Program-made: the position numbers and the translations under genes
In this document: in pieces, positions 33,055 through 41,404 of the stretch
Layout: the number at the start of each line of letters is the position of its first letter
Numbering within the stretch: the stretch's first letter is position 1
Origin: Mycobacterium kyogaense
GTDB lineage: Bacteria; Actinomycetota; Actinomycetes; Mycobacteriales; Mycobacteriaceae
Reading direction: 5' to 3'
DNA: 51,838 bases
Assembly: GCF_003254575.1 (NCBI RefSeq)
Contig: NZ_QJUA01000040.1
Location: forward strand, 1 to 51,838
Notes under the pieces: model-generated
The model's input: the letters and a program-made list of their open reading frames with translations, nothing else
Database searches by the model: none
Told to the model about the DNA's origin: nothing

Positions 33055-33111
33055 CTCCGCTGTACGTACGAAGATCGGTGATGAGGTCGGTTGGTTGTCC
33101 CGAAACCAGGA

Positions 33112-33139
33112 TTGACGTGCACGATCCTGGGAGTACGGT
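33112..33139 (+). promoter_or_regulatory. Promoter of the deazaflavin oxidoreductase gene
   Basis: -35 TTGACG (33112-33117), 16-bp spacer, -10 TACGGT (33134-33139), then 7 nt to GTG 33147. Transcript probably leaderless, which supports the GTG over ATG 33078. Confidence 0.6.
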
Positions 33140-33146
33140 GAGGTGT

Positions 33147-33647
33147 GTGCCACTGCGCTACGTGGACCCGCACAGGAAGCACACCCGCCGGTACGACGCC
33201 TGGGTGGCGTTCGCCCGTTCGGGGCCGGGACAGTTTCTTGCGCATCATCTTTGGCCACGCATCGACCCCTGGTTGTTCCACGCGACCGGTGGGCGTTATC
33301 CAGCCGTCTTCGGCGGGCCGTCCACAGCCCCGTTGATGACAACAGGTGCGAAATCGGGATTGCCGCGGGAGCATCAGATCACGTATTTCCACGACGGCAC
33401 TAACCCCATCGTGACCGCATCGAACTATGGTGGACCCAAGCACCCCCAGTGGTACTACAACCTCAAGGCACATCCTGAGTGCACACTCGGCGATGAAAGT
33501 TTTCTGGCGAACGAGATAACCGACCCCGACGAGTACGAACGGATGTACGCACTCGCCGAGCAGGTCTACGCCGGTTGGAGTGACTATCGCCTGAAGGTGG
33601 ACCCGATCGGCCGCCGAATCCCTGTGTTTCGGCTCCACCCTCGGTAG
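33147..33647 (+). CDS. Deazaflavin (F420)-dependent nitroreductase family protein
   Basis: 166 residues, DDN/FDR type split beta-barrel. Typical segments: LMTTGAKSGLPREHQITYF, IVTASNYGGPKHPQWYYNLKAHPECTL and a C-terminal YAGWSDYRLK region. Such mycobacterial enzymes use F420H2 to reduce quinones or nitro compounds. The start is GTG 33147, right after a good promoter. First chromosomal gene after the island. Confidence 0.88.
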   Translation: MPLRYVDPHRKHTRRYDAWVAFARSGPGQFLAHHLWPRIDPWLFHATGGRYPAVFGGPSTAPLMTTGAKSGLPREHQITYFHDGTNPIVTASNYGGPKHPQWYYNLKAHPECTLGDESFLANEITDPDEYERMYALAEQVYAGWSDYRLKVDPIGRRIPVFRLHPR

Positions 33648-33675
33648 CCGATGACCCCTGTCCTACACTCCGGCT

Positions 33676-34452
33676 GTGGACGTCAACGGAACCAGCGCAA
33701 TTGTCACCGGCGGAGCCTCAGGCATCGGCGCCGCCACCTCCCGCCTCCTCGCATCGAAAGGTGCTCGGGTCGTCATCGCCGACCTGCAGGCCGAACGCGG
33801 GCAGGAACTGGCCCACGAGATCGGTGGCGCGTACGTCAGCGTCGACGTCACCGACACCTCCCAGATCGAAGACGCGGTGAACACCGCCGTCGATCTCGGC
33901 CCGCTGCGGACGCTGGTCAACTCGGCCGGAATCGGTTGGGCGCAAAGGACGATCGGCAAGGACGGCGAGTTCGCCTCGGCCCACAATCTCGACGCCTACA
34001 AGAAGGTGCTCGCGATCAACCTGGTCGGCACCTTCGACTGCATCCGGCTCGCGGCGACGGCGATGAGCCGCCTGGACCTCACCGACTCCGGTGAGCGCGG
34101 CGCGATCGTCAACATGACCAGCGTCGCCGCGTTCGACGGCCAGATCGGCCAGGCGGCCTATTCCTCGTCGAAGGGTGGTGTCGTCGGGTTGACCCTGCCG
34201 GTGGCCCGCGATCTGGCCGCGGTCGGGATTCGCGTCAACACCGTCGCACCCGGCCTGATCGACACGCCGATCTACGGCGAAGGTCCCGAATCGGAGGCGT
34301 TCAAGGCCAAGCTCGGCGAATCCGTCCTCTACCCGCACCGCCTCGGCAAGCCCGAGGAGCTCGCGTCGATGGTGGTCGAACTGCTCACCAACTCCTACAT
34401 GAACGCCGAGGTCGTCCGCGTCGACGGTGGCATCAGGATGCCCCCGAAGTAG
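33676..34452 (+). CDS. SDR oxidoreductase, 3-hydroxyacyl-CoA dehydrogenase type II-like
   Basis: 258 residues from GTG 33676. Cofactor motif TGGASGIG, NSAG after strand 4, catalytic Ser in NMTSVAAF and YSSSK, and VNTVAPGLIDTPIYGEGPE. The order and the NMTSVAAFDGQIGQ segment resemble 17-beta-HSD type 10 / 3-hydroxyacyl-CoA dehydrogenases, which are NAD-dependent and act in fatty-acid or steroid oxidation. Its last 20 nt overlap the convergent MFS gene. Confidence 0.88.
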   Translation: MDVNGTSAIVTGGASGIGAATSRLLASKGARVVIADLQAERGQELAHEIGGAYVSVDVTDTSQIEDAVNTAVDLGPLRTLVNSAGIGWAQRTIGKDGEFASAHNLDAYKKVLAINLVGTFDCIRLAATAMSRLDLTDSGERGAIVNMTSVAAFDGQIGQAAYSSSKGGVVGLTLPVARDLAAVGIRVNTVAPGLIDTPIYGEGPESEAFKAKLGESVLYPHRLGKPEELASMVVELLTNSYMNAEVVRVDGGIRMPPK

Positions 34453-35620
34453 GCGAATCGCCGGCCTGCACGGCCCCCGTCGAGACAACGGCCACCGCGG
34501 CCATGAGTGCCGCCGCTGCGACGCATCCCATGCCGAGCGTCGCGGCGGCGGCCACCGCGCCGACGAGTATCGGGCCCCCGGCATCTCCGAGCTCGCGGCC
34601 GACCTCCGCTGATCCCATCGTCTCGCCGAGTCGTTCCGGTGGCGCCGAGGCGGCCAGGGCCGCGAAACCCAGTGGTGTCAGCACACCGGCGCCCAGCCCG
34701 ATGGCGATTGCGCCGACGATCAGTCCAGCCGGTCCGGCGAGCAGCCCGGCCACCAGGAAACCCGAGGCGCACAACGTCAATCCCGCCAGGGCGCCCGCTC
34801 GGTAGGTGATGCGGCGGGCGTCCAGCGCGCGGCCCGCCCACGGTTGTGACAGTGCCGCGCAGGCGGACAGGGCCGATACCAGAGCGCCGCTGAGCAGGGC
34901 GTTGGCCCCGGCCGACGCCGCGAGGATGGGGAAGAAGCCCACGCCGATGGACAATGCGGCGGTCGACGCGGCGAGTATCACTGTGGGAACGACGAATGCG
35001 CGTCGAGTCAGGCGACGCGCCAGGTCGACCACGGTCGACCGTCGGCGCGGCAACGGTTCCATCCGGGGCACCACCCATGCGACCCACGCCGCGACGACCA
35101 GGGCGAGCACACCCAGAGAGGCGAACAGCGTGCCGTACCCGCCGATGGTCACCAGCGCGCCGCCCAGGAGCGGCCCTACGGTGTAGCCCAACCCTTTCCA
35201 CGCTCCGTAGCTTCCGAAGCGTCGCGCGTGACCGCCCGGCGACTGCATTCGGGCGACCAGTGTGGACGCCGCGGGTGAGAACGCCGCGGCGGCCGCCCCC
35301 TGCCCGAAGCGGGCGACGCCGAGCAGTCCGGGATCTCCAGCGGCGACGAATGCCGCTGATGCGCAGGCGAATCCGATCAGACCGCCGAGCAGAACGGGCC
35401 GTGGACCGACTCGATCGACCAGCGTGCCGAAGACGGGCTTGAGGACGACTTCGGCGGCGTCGTAGACGGCGAGCAGCAGTCCGATCGTGAGCAGGCTGAC
35501 GTGCTGCTGCTGTCCGTACGTACCCAGGTTGGCGGCAATGGAATGCGCGCCGAACGCGGTGACGAAGCCCGCGCCGTAGAGCGGCCAGTATCGGTGAGGT
35601 GGATGCTCGAGCTCTGTCAT
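34433..35620 (-). CDS. MFS transporter
   Basis: 395 residues, 12 membrane segments; the loop 2-3 motif is VDRVGPRPVLLGG. The N-terminus MTELEHPPHRYWPLYGAGFVTAFGAHSIAANL is typical of actinobacterial drug-type MFS. Substrate unknown. Start ATG 35620 overlaps the upstream PAP2 gene stop (4 nt), so the two are coupled. Tail overlaps the SDR gene 3' end. Confidence 0.88.
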   Translation of the reverse strand: MTELEHPPHRYWPLYGAGFVTAFGAHSIAANLGTYGQQQHVSLLTIGLLLAVYDAAEVVLKPVFGTLVDRVGPRPVLLGGLIGFACASAAFVAAGDPGLLGVARFGQGAAAAAFSPAASTLVARMQSPGGHARRFGSYGAWKGLGYTVGPLLGGALVTIGGYGTLFASLGVLALVVAAWVAWVVPRMEPLPRRRSTVVDLARRLTRRAFVVPTVILAASTAALSIGVGFFPILAASAGANALLSGALVSALSACAALSQPWAGRALDARRITYRAGALAGLTLCASGFLVAGLLAGPAGLIVGAIAIGLGAGVLTPLGFAALAASAPPERLGETMGSAEVGRELGDAGGPILVGAVAAAATLGMGCVAAAALMAAVAVVSTGAVQAGDSPTSGAS

Positions 35621-36225
35621 CGTCGCTTCGCGGCGACGGCGTTGTGTCCAATTGTCAGGGTGTGCAGACGTGAATTGGCAACCCGCTCAACCGCTGTGGT
35701 GAGCGGGCGGCGGGCGATGAGCCAACCGACGAGCGCCACGGAGATTCCCAACCCGAGTCCGGCAAGCACGTCGACCGGGTAGTGCGCAGCGATGTAGACG
35801 CGGGCGAACGCCATCAGCACGGCGGCGACCGCGGCGAGGTAGCCGAGCAGCAGATCGACGCCGAAGAGCGCCGCTGTCGCGGCTCCCGCCGCGACAGCGT
35901 GGTCGCTGGGAAACGACGGGTCGGTGCTGCGGTGTGCGAGAACGAGGATGCCGGCCAGGGACGTGTAGGGGCGGGGTTCGGCGACCAGGGCGGCGATGGG
36001 CTGATTGATGGTCACTGCGAGAACGGTGGCCACGGGTGCCCACAGTGCGGCGGCCATGACGGCGGGATCGGTGCGACGGCGTGCCCGCCACCATCCCAGC
36101 AGCATCAGGACCGCGAAGACCGCGATGCCGTAGGTCGCCCAGGCGCTGACCACAGGCTGAAGCCAGCCAGTGGAGCGGGCGAAATCGTTGATGTGCAGGA
36201 ACAGTTGCCGATCAAGGGTGTTCAC
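35617..36225 (-). CDS. PAP2-type membrane phosphatase
   Basis: 202 residues from GTG 36225. Phosphatidic acid phosphatase type 2 motifs: AEPRPYT (variant of K------RP), PSFPSDHAVAAGA (second motif) and ARVYIAAHYPVDVLAG (third motif with the His nucleophile pair). Five to six membrane segments. It likely dephosphorylates an isoprenoid or lipid phosphate outside the membrane. Co-transcribed with the MFS gene. Confidence 0.88.
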   Translation of the reverse strand: MNTLDRQLFLHINDFARSTGWLQPVVSAWATYGIAVFAVLMLLGWWRARRRTDPAVMAAALWAPVATVLAVTINQPIAALVAEPRPYTSLAGILVLAHRSTDPSFPSDHAVAAGAATAALFGVDLLLGYLAAVAAVLMAFARVYIAAHYPVDVLAGLGLGISVALVGWLIARRPLTTAVERVANSRLHTLTIGHNAVAAKRR

Positions 36226-36254
36226 GGTCCGGGGTCCTCACGTGCGGGGCGTTT

Positions 36255-36800
36255 TCAGTTGGTGTGCAGAGCGGCGAAGACTCGCTCGGTGTAGTCGGCC
36301 AGCCGCTCCTGGCAGTGCTTCAGCATGTGGTCGGCGTGCGCCGAGGACGGGGCGCCGAAGATATCGCGCGACTTGATCGTGCGATGCCAGCGCCGTAACC
36401 GTTCGAGGCTCTGTTCTTCCTCTTCGAGTTCGGCCATCGTGAACTTCGACTGTTCGATCTCGCGGTCGATCTCGGCGTCGAATTTGCCGCAGTCCGCGAT
36501 GAACTCAGACCATTCCTCCTCGCGTTCCCCGGTGAAAAGGGCGACGAGTCGTTCGTCATCACGATCGGAGCGCGCCACCGCCGACAACACGACGACCTCA
36601 CCGTCGCCGCGTTCGGCCATCTCGACGGCACGGTCGATTCCGTCGGTGAACGCGGAGACCTCGGGCACCGCCCATGACCCCTGTCCCAAAGGCATGGCGC
36701 CGGTCCGCCGCAACTCGCGCCACACCGCCACGCGATGCCGCGATGGTTCTGAGGGGAGCCGCACGAACAGCACGAGCCACCGCACGTCCTTGATTGCCAC
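36255..36800 (-). CDS. ChrB N-terminal domain protein
   Basis: 181 residues, equal to the N-terminal domain of chromate-resistance regulator ChrB: WLVLFVRLPSEPSRHRVAVWRELRRTGAMPLGQGSWAVP. A charged helical part follows (AELEEEEQSLERLRRWHRTIKSRDIFG). The C-terminal ChrB domain and any chrA chromate transporter are absent, so a role in chromate resistance should not be assumed. Same strand as the PAP2 gene, 29 nt upstream. Confidence 0.8.
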   Translation of the reverse strand: MAIKDVRWLVLFVRLPSEPSRHRVAVWRELRRTGAMPLGQGSWAVPEVSAFTDGIDRAVEMAERGDGEVVVLSAVARSDRDDERLVALFTGEREEEWSEFIADCGKFDAEIDREIEQSKFTMAELEEEEQSLERLRRWHRTIKSRDIFGAPSSAHADHMLKHCQERLADYTERVFAALHTN

Positions 36801-36839
36801 ATTCGGGACTGTAACAGCTGTTACATCCGTGCGGCGACG

Positions 36840-37493
36840 CTACTGGTGGCGCAGCGTCTCCCAGTCGTTCTCGGCCTCCAGCTGGGCGATGAGACGCGAA
36901 GTCTGTTCGCGCATCAGCAGTGTCGCGCCGATGCCGATCAGGACCGCTGCGACCAGTGCGATCCACGAGAACCGGGACAGCCAGCGCTCGGCCGCCATGC
37001 CCGCGTAGTAGATGACGGCGACCGTGCCGCCGGCCCACACGATCGCGCCGCTGGCGTTGGCGGCGAGGAAGCGCGGGTAGCGCATCCGCATGGCACCGGC
37101 GAGCGGCCCCGCGAAGATCCGCAGCAGCGCGATGAACCGGCCGAAGAACACCGCCCAGACGCCCCACCGCTGGAAGAGTTGCTTCGCCAGTGCGACATGC
37201 CCGGGGCCGAAGTGTTTCGGGAAACGCTTACCGAGCCGTTCGAACAACCCCATCCCGTAGCGCCGCCCGATCGAGTAGCCGATCGTGTCGCCGATGATGG
37301 CGCCGAGCGCGGCCGCTCCCGCGACACCGATCGGGCTGATGTCGAGGCTGTGGCGTGACGACAGCAGCGCCGCGCTGACGAGCGCGATCTCGCCGGGCAG
37401 GGGGATGCCGAGACTCTCGATGCCGATGACCGCGCCCACCAGGATGTAGACCGCGATCGGTGGGATCGTCTGCAGGATGGCTTCGACGTTCAT
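36840..37493 (-). CDS. DedA family membrane protein
   Basis: 217 residues. DedA signature: ESLGIPLPGEIALVSAA, GAIIGDTIGYSIGRRYG, and FFGRFIALLRIFAGPLAGAMRM (the conserved F-GR--P/L-R---AG). DedA proteins are undecaprenyl phosphate or phospholipid scramblase/flippase candidates and support membrane homeostasis. It is followed leftward by the ChrB-N gene, and 7 nt upstream lies the L,D-transpeptidase gene's stop, so these may form one transcription unit with cell-envelope functions. Confidence 0.9.
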   Translation of the reverse strand: MNVEAILQTIPPIAVYILVGAVIGIESLGIPLPGEIALVSAALLSSRHSLDISPIGVAGAAALGAIIGDTIGYSIGRRYGMGLFERLGKRFPKHFGPGHVALAKQLFQRWGVWAVFFGRFIALLRIFAGPLAGAMRMRYPRFLAANASGAIVWAGGTVAVIYYAGMAAERWLSRFSWIALVAAVLIGIGATLLMREQTSRLIAQLEAENDWETLRHQ

Positions 37494-37500
37494 GCCGGCC

Positions 37501-38346
37501 TTACAGCTGCCAGTCGTTGGAGCCGTCGTGCCGTGAATAGGTGCCGCCGCCGGAGTTCTTCACGACGATGGGGTCCCCGGCGCCGAAGTTGTCGTAGAAC
37601 CACTGCGCGTTGGCAGGGCTGATGTTGATGCATCCGTGGCTGACGTCGCGCTTGCCCTGATCGGCGACCGACCACGGCGCGCTGTGCACGAAGTCGCCGC
37701 TGTCGTCGAAGCGGACGGCCAGCTCCACCGTGGTCTTGTACCCGTACGTCGAATCCACCGGGACGCCGTAGGTCGAGGAGTCCATCACCACCGACGGCAT
37801 CTTCTCCTGCACGTAGTAGGTGCCATTCGGTGTCTGGTGGCCACCGGCGGCCATCCCCATCGACATCGGAATGGTCTTCTCCACCACCCCGTTGCGGGTG
37901 ACGGTCAACTGGTGGGTCGTGTCGTCCGCGGTGGCGATGAGGGTGTCACCTGTCTGAAAACTGGACACCGCGCCGCCGGCGTCGACGGTCACCGTGGTGT
38001 GCGCGGGCCAGAAATCCAGTGGGCGCCAGCGCAGCTGGGTCGGTGTCATCCAGTAGAACTTGCCGGGTACCGGCGGGACCGAAGAGACGTGCACGGCGTT
38101 CTCGGCGGCGACGGAATTGTCGACGAGGCCGGGGAAGTCAATGATGATCGGCTGCCCGACGCCGACGGTGGCACCGTTCACCGGAGCCACTTTCGGCGGA
38201 CCGAACGGTGCCACCCCGACGAACGGCGTCGGGTCCTGTCCGGCGACCGGCTGGGCGAGTGCGGGTGGTGAACCCGTCATCACGACCAGGCCCACCATCG
38301 CGGCAACACCGACTGCCCTGAGTGTTCTGAACGTCCAGTACGACAT
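37501..38346 (-). CDS. Exported L,D-transpeptidase
   Basis: 281 residues from ATG 38346, 6 nt after GGAAGG; ATG 38352 is just upstream. Signal peptide ending GSPPALA (about 1-31), an Ig-like domain (FVGVAPFGPPKVAPVNGATVGVGQPI..., about 40-140), then the YkuD catalytic domain with HSAPWS and SHGCINISP (nucleophile Cys, catalytic His). It forms 3-3 cross-links in peptidoglycan or attaches proteins to it, outside the plasma membrane. Which Ldt paralogue it is cannot be told; no C-terminal extension is present. Confidence 0.9.
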   Translation of the reverse strand: MSYWTFRTLRAVGVAAMVGLVVMTGSPPALAQPVAGQDPTPFVGVAPFGPPKVAPVNGATVGVGQPIIIDFPGLVDNSVAAENAVHVSSVPPVPGKFYWMTPTQLRWRPLDFWPAHTTVTVDAGGAVSSFQTGDTLIATADDTTHQLTVTRNGVVEKTIPMSMGMAAGGHQTPNGTYYVQEKMPSVVMDSSTYGVPVDSTYGYKTTVELAVRFDDSGDFVHSAPWSVADQGKRDVSHGCINISPANAQWFYDNFGAGDPIVVKNSGGGTYSRHDGSNDWQL

Positions 38347-38410
38347 ACGCATCCTTCCGTCGCGGTGACAGTGTTGCACTACGACCTGGGTTCCACGGGG
38401 ACCTGGGATG

Positions 38411-39238
38411 TCAGGGCACAAGGCTGACCGAAGACACCGACTGGGTGCCGCGCAGCCCCTTGAGTTCGACCTCGACGGGATCGTCGAACGCGATGCCGTC
38501 GGCCCCGCCCGCCGACTCCCGCACCTCGTCGCTGACGAGGATCTCGCCTCCCGCTGCGAGATCTGCGATGCGCGCCGCCATCGCGACGTTGCGCCCGAAC
38601 AGATCGTCGCCCCGGCGCACCGACGTACCGACGTGGATGCCGATCCGTACCCGAATGGCGTCGTACCGCTCGGAATCGGACTGCAGGGCCTGCTGGATCG
38701 CCACACCGCACCGGATCGCGTCGACGGGCTCGGCGAAGGCGATCATGAAACCGTCCCCCTGGTTCTTGACCACGACGCCATGGTGCTGGGCAACTTTGCG
38801 CTCCACGAGTCGGTTGTGCCGCTCGAGCAGCGACACCCAGGCCTGGTCTCCGAGCGTCTCGTTGCGCTCCGTGGACCCCTCGATGTCGGAGAACATCAGC
38901 ACGACCCGTCCGTCGGAGGTGAGGCGCGCCAGATCCGGCCGTTCCACCCGCGCCCAGGCCGCGAGGTCGTCGACCGAGCTGCGCACGGTGCCCACGGTGC
39001 CGGCAAGGCCGTGCCGGATCAGCGCGTCGGCGCTCTTGACGGTGTGCGCGACGGTCCTGACCGCCAGGGGCGCCACCCCTGGCCGTCGTCTGCGCGCCCC
39101 GCCGGGAAGGCGCTCGCGCTGACGTCGCAGCTCTTTTCGGGCGGTCGTGAGCTGGCGGCGCGACACGGTGAGCAGCACACCGAGGGTGATCACCGCCGCC
39201 GACAGGATCAGGGTCACGATCAGCAGCGCGGTGTCCAC
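38411..39238 (-). CDS. Class III adenylate/guanylate cyclase, membrane-anchored
   Basis: 275 residues from GTG 39238. N-terminal membrane segment (ALLIVTLILSAAVITLGVLL), basic linker, and a single class III cyclase domain: metal Asp in VVLMFSDIEGST, VVKNQGDGFMIAF (substrate Lys and second metal Asp), and FGRNVAMAARI (transition-state Asn and Arg). All essential residues are present, so the enzyme should be active as a homodimer making cAMP (Lys next to the glycine-asp loop favours ATP). Upstream region is divergent from the lipoprotein gene (225 nt). Confidence 0.88.
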   Translation of the reverse strand: MDTALLIVTLILSAAVITLGVLLTVSRRQLTTARKELRRQRERLPGGARRRRPGVAPLAVRTVAHTVKSADALIRHGLAGTVGTVRSSVDDLAAWARVERPDLARLTSDGRVVLMFSDIEGSTERNETLGDQAWVSLLERHNRLVERKVAQHHGVVVKNQGDGFMIAFAEPVDAIRCGVAIQQALQSDSERYDAIRVRIGIHVGTSVRRGDDLFGRNVAMAARIADLAAGGEILVSDEVRESAGGADGIAFDDPVEVELKGLRGTQSVSSVSLVP

Positions 39239-39463
39239 GCAGCCAGTATGGCCAGCACCAGCCCGGTGTAACGCTGCACGGCTTCGCCGACACTACGCAC
39301 CGTGCGGTTGTCACCGGGGCCGGCTCGCGCGTCGGACCGATTGACAGCGGCTACACAGGAAAACGCTCCTGCGCTGGTCGAGACGACGGCAAAATGTGAA
39401 GATCTAGTCGCTACCCAGGAATCTGGGAAGGCATGCGGCTCGACGAACAGATGGGAACGAAGT

Positions 39464-39760
39464 ATGAGATCAAAGACCAGTCGCTTCTCGCTGGTTGCCG
39501 GCGGTGTCGCCCTCTCGGCGATGACGTGGCTGGCTGTGGGGTGTAGCTCCAACGAGGGCAACGCCCCGGAGACCTCCACCACCACGACGACGACCACGAC
39601 GACGACCACGACGCCGCCGGCCACCACCCCGGCTACGCCGCCTCCGGCGTCGCCGACGGAGAACGCGCCCCGCACTGCCGGTGGCAACCCGTTCACCTCG
39701 ATTCCGCCCAACGCCAATGACAACGGCAGGAACCCGGGGGCGCCCCGCGCGCCTCAGTGA
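39464..39760 (+). CDS. Small lipoprotein with a poly-threonine tract
   Basis: 98 residues from ATG 39464. Signal peptide with lipobox LAVGC (about residues 24-28), then SSNEGNAPETS, a run of 12 or more threonines encoded by alternating ACC/ACG codons (39576-39612), a Pro/Ala/Thr linker and a short Gly/Asn/Pro tail ending APRAPQ. The Thr/Pro linker is a likely mannosylation site and would hold the tail away from the membrane. No enzymatic domain. The codon run is a slippage-prone tract. Confidence 0.75.
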   Translation: MRSKTSRFSLVAGGVALSAMTWLAVGCSSNEGNAPETSTTTTTTTTTTTTPPATTPATPPPASPTENAPRTAGGNPFTSIPPNANDNGRNPGAPRAPQ

Positions 39761-39826
39761 CAGTGGTGAGCCATCGTCACTGATGTTCGTGCGCCTGCAT
39801 TCCGCGTCGCGGGCTTTACGGCACTG

Positions 39827-41404
39827 GTGGTGGGGGTCCTCGTACTCCTCACCACCAGTGTCGCCCCGATGCGGCCGACGCCCGCCGGTGGGCCGGGGCA
39901 GCTGATCGGCGGGCCGTACGCCGCCCTGCTGGCCCACTCGGTCGATCTCGGTCCCTCGCACGACCGCTCCGCCCAACTCGTCGTCGAGCTGCGCGATGCC
40001 GCCGCGCCCACCGCCCTGACCCAATGGGCCGACAGCCAGGCGCTTTCGGTGCATTGGCAACCGGGGCAGCGCTGGGCGGTCGTCGAGGGCGGCGCCCAAG
40101 CCGTTGCCCGTGCGTTCCGCGTCGACGTGCACGACTACCGCGAGCGCCACGGCACGGTCTTCTATGCCTCCCGCCGCCAGCCTGCCGTCCCGGACGCGGT
40201 GACCGAGGACGTCGGGGCCGTGGGTCGCATCCTCGGCTACACCCCCTTCCGGGACAACCAGCCTCGGCAACTGCCTCTGGACGTGCCCGAATTCGGGCTC
40301 ACCCCCGCGGCCCTGCGCACCACCTACGAATCCGATCGGCTCGTCGCCGACGGCTACACCGGCAAGGGTCAGACCGTCGCCATCTTCGCCTTCGGTGGAT
40401 TCCGGCAGTCCGACCTCGACGCGTTCAGCACGAGCAACGACCTTCCGGCTTTCACGCCGACCGTGTTCGGCGAAGCGTTCGACGAACCGAGCGCCGAGAC
40501 CACCATGGATCTGTCTGTCGTGCACGCCATCGCCCCCGACGCGCGCACGATCGTGGTGAACGCGCGGCCCACCGTGGAGGGTGACGGCGCCTACGTCAAA
40601 ATCGGGCAGCTGATGGCCGATGTCGATCAGCAGTTCCCCGGCGCAAGTTGGAGTTTCTCGATCAGCTGGGGGTGCGACAAGCTGCTCACCGCAACAGATC
40701 TCGCGCCCGCACAGTCGGCTTTGGTGGCGGCGGCGGGCCGCGGCACCACCGCGTTCATGGCGAACGGCGATCTCGCCGGTCTGGAGTGCAAGAGTGGTGA
40801 CGACTGGTCGTCGGCGCCCGAGCAGGACAGCATCGGGCTGAATTCCGTTGCCTCTCTTCCCGAGATGGTCAACGTCGGCGGCACCACGCTGTCGACCACC
40901 GCGACCGGCGCCTGGTTGGGGGAGCAGTCCTGGTATGACGTGCCGCTGTCGCTCGGCACCAGTGGCGGCGTCTCGGAGCTGTTCGACCTGCCGCCGTGGC
41001 AGCGCGGGGTGCAGGGTGCCGTCCCGTCGGGCCGCGCCACCGGGAGGCGGCTGACACCCGATGTGTCCGCGGTGGCTGACCCTTTCACCGGGGTGAGCTT
41101 CATCCTCGACGGCCAGCCGACGATCGGCGGCGGCACCTCGCAGGCTGCGCCCATTTGGGCGGGCCTGGCCGCAGTGATGAACGACTATCTGCGCTCCACC
41201 GGCGGGCGCCCGCTCGGAGACCTCAACCCATTGCTGTATCGGATCGCCGCCGGGGCGCGGCTGCCGGCGTTCCGTGATGTGACGCTGGGCGGCAACGCCG
41301 TCGACGACGCCGCGCCCGGGTACGACCTCGTCACCGGCCTCGGCACCCCGCGGGTCGACAACCTCGTGCGCGACGTCGCGGATGTGCAACAGGAGAACTC
41401 ATGA
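39827..41404 (+). CDS. Sedolisin-family (S53) secreted serine-carboxyl peptidase
   Basis: At least 525 residues from GTG 39827. Contains a pro-kumamolisin activation domain (about 40-130), catalytic Glu and Asp in AETTMDLSVVH, oxyanion region SISWGCD, and nucleophile in GGGTSQAAPIWAG, plus the C-terminal calcium site DVTLGGN...GYDLVTGLGTP. The N-terminal hydrophobic segment is a signal peptide. No ATG/GTG/TTG start lies between the upstream stop (39767) and 39827, although the frame reads on as a natural-looking N-terminus (TDVRAPAFRVAG). The next gene overlaps by 4 nt. Confidence 0.88.
   Translation: MVGVLVLLTTSVAPMRPTPAGGPGQLIGGPYAALLAHSVDLGPSHDRSAQLVVELRDAAAPTALTQWADSQALSVHWQPGQRWAVVEGGAQAVARAFRVDVHDYRERHGTVFYASRRQPAVPDAVTEDVGAVGRILGYTPFRDNQPRQLPLDVPEFGLTPAALRTTYESDRLVADGYTGKGQTVAIFAFGGFRQSDLDAFSTSNDLPAFTPTVFGEAFDEPSAETTMDLSVVHAIAPDARTIVVNARPTVEGDGAYVKIGQLMADVDQQFPGASWSFSISWGCDKLLTATDLAPAQSALVAAAGRGTTAFMANGDLAGLECKSGDDWSSAPEQDSIGLNSVASLPEMVNVGGTTLSTTATGAWLGEQSWYDVPLSLGTSGGVSELFDLPPWQRGVQGAVPSGRATGRRLTPDVSAVADPFTGVSFILDGQPTIGGGTSQAAPIWAGLAAVMNDYLRSTGGRPLGDLNPLLYRIAAGARLPAFRDVTLGGNAVDDAAPGYDLVTGLGTPRVDNLVRDVADVQQENS

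Noticed and set aside
32889..33638. 249-codon minus-strand frame
   Set aside because: Antisense of the deazaflavin oxidoreductase gene, which has a good promoter and family motifs.
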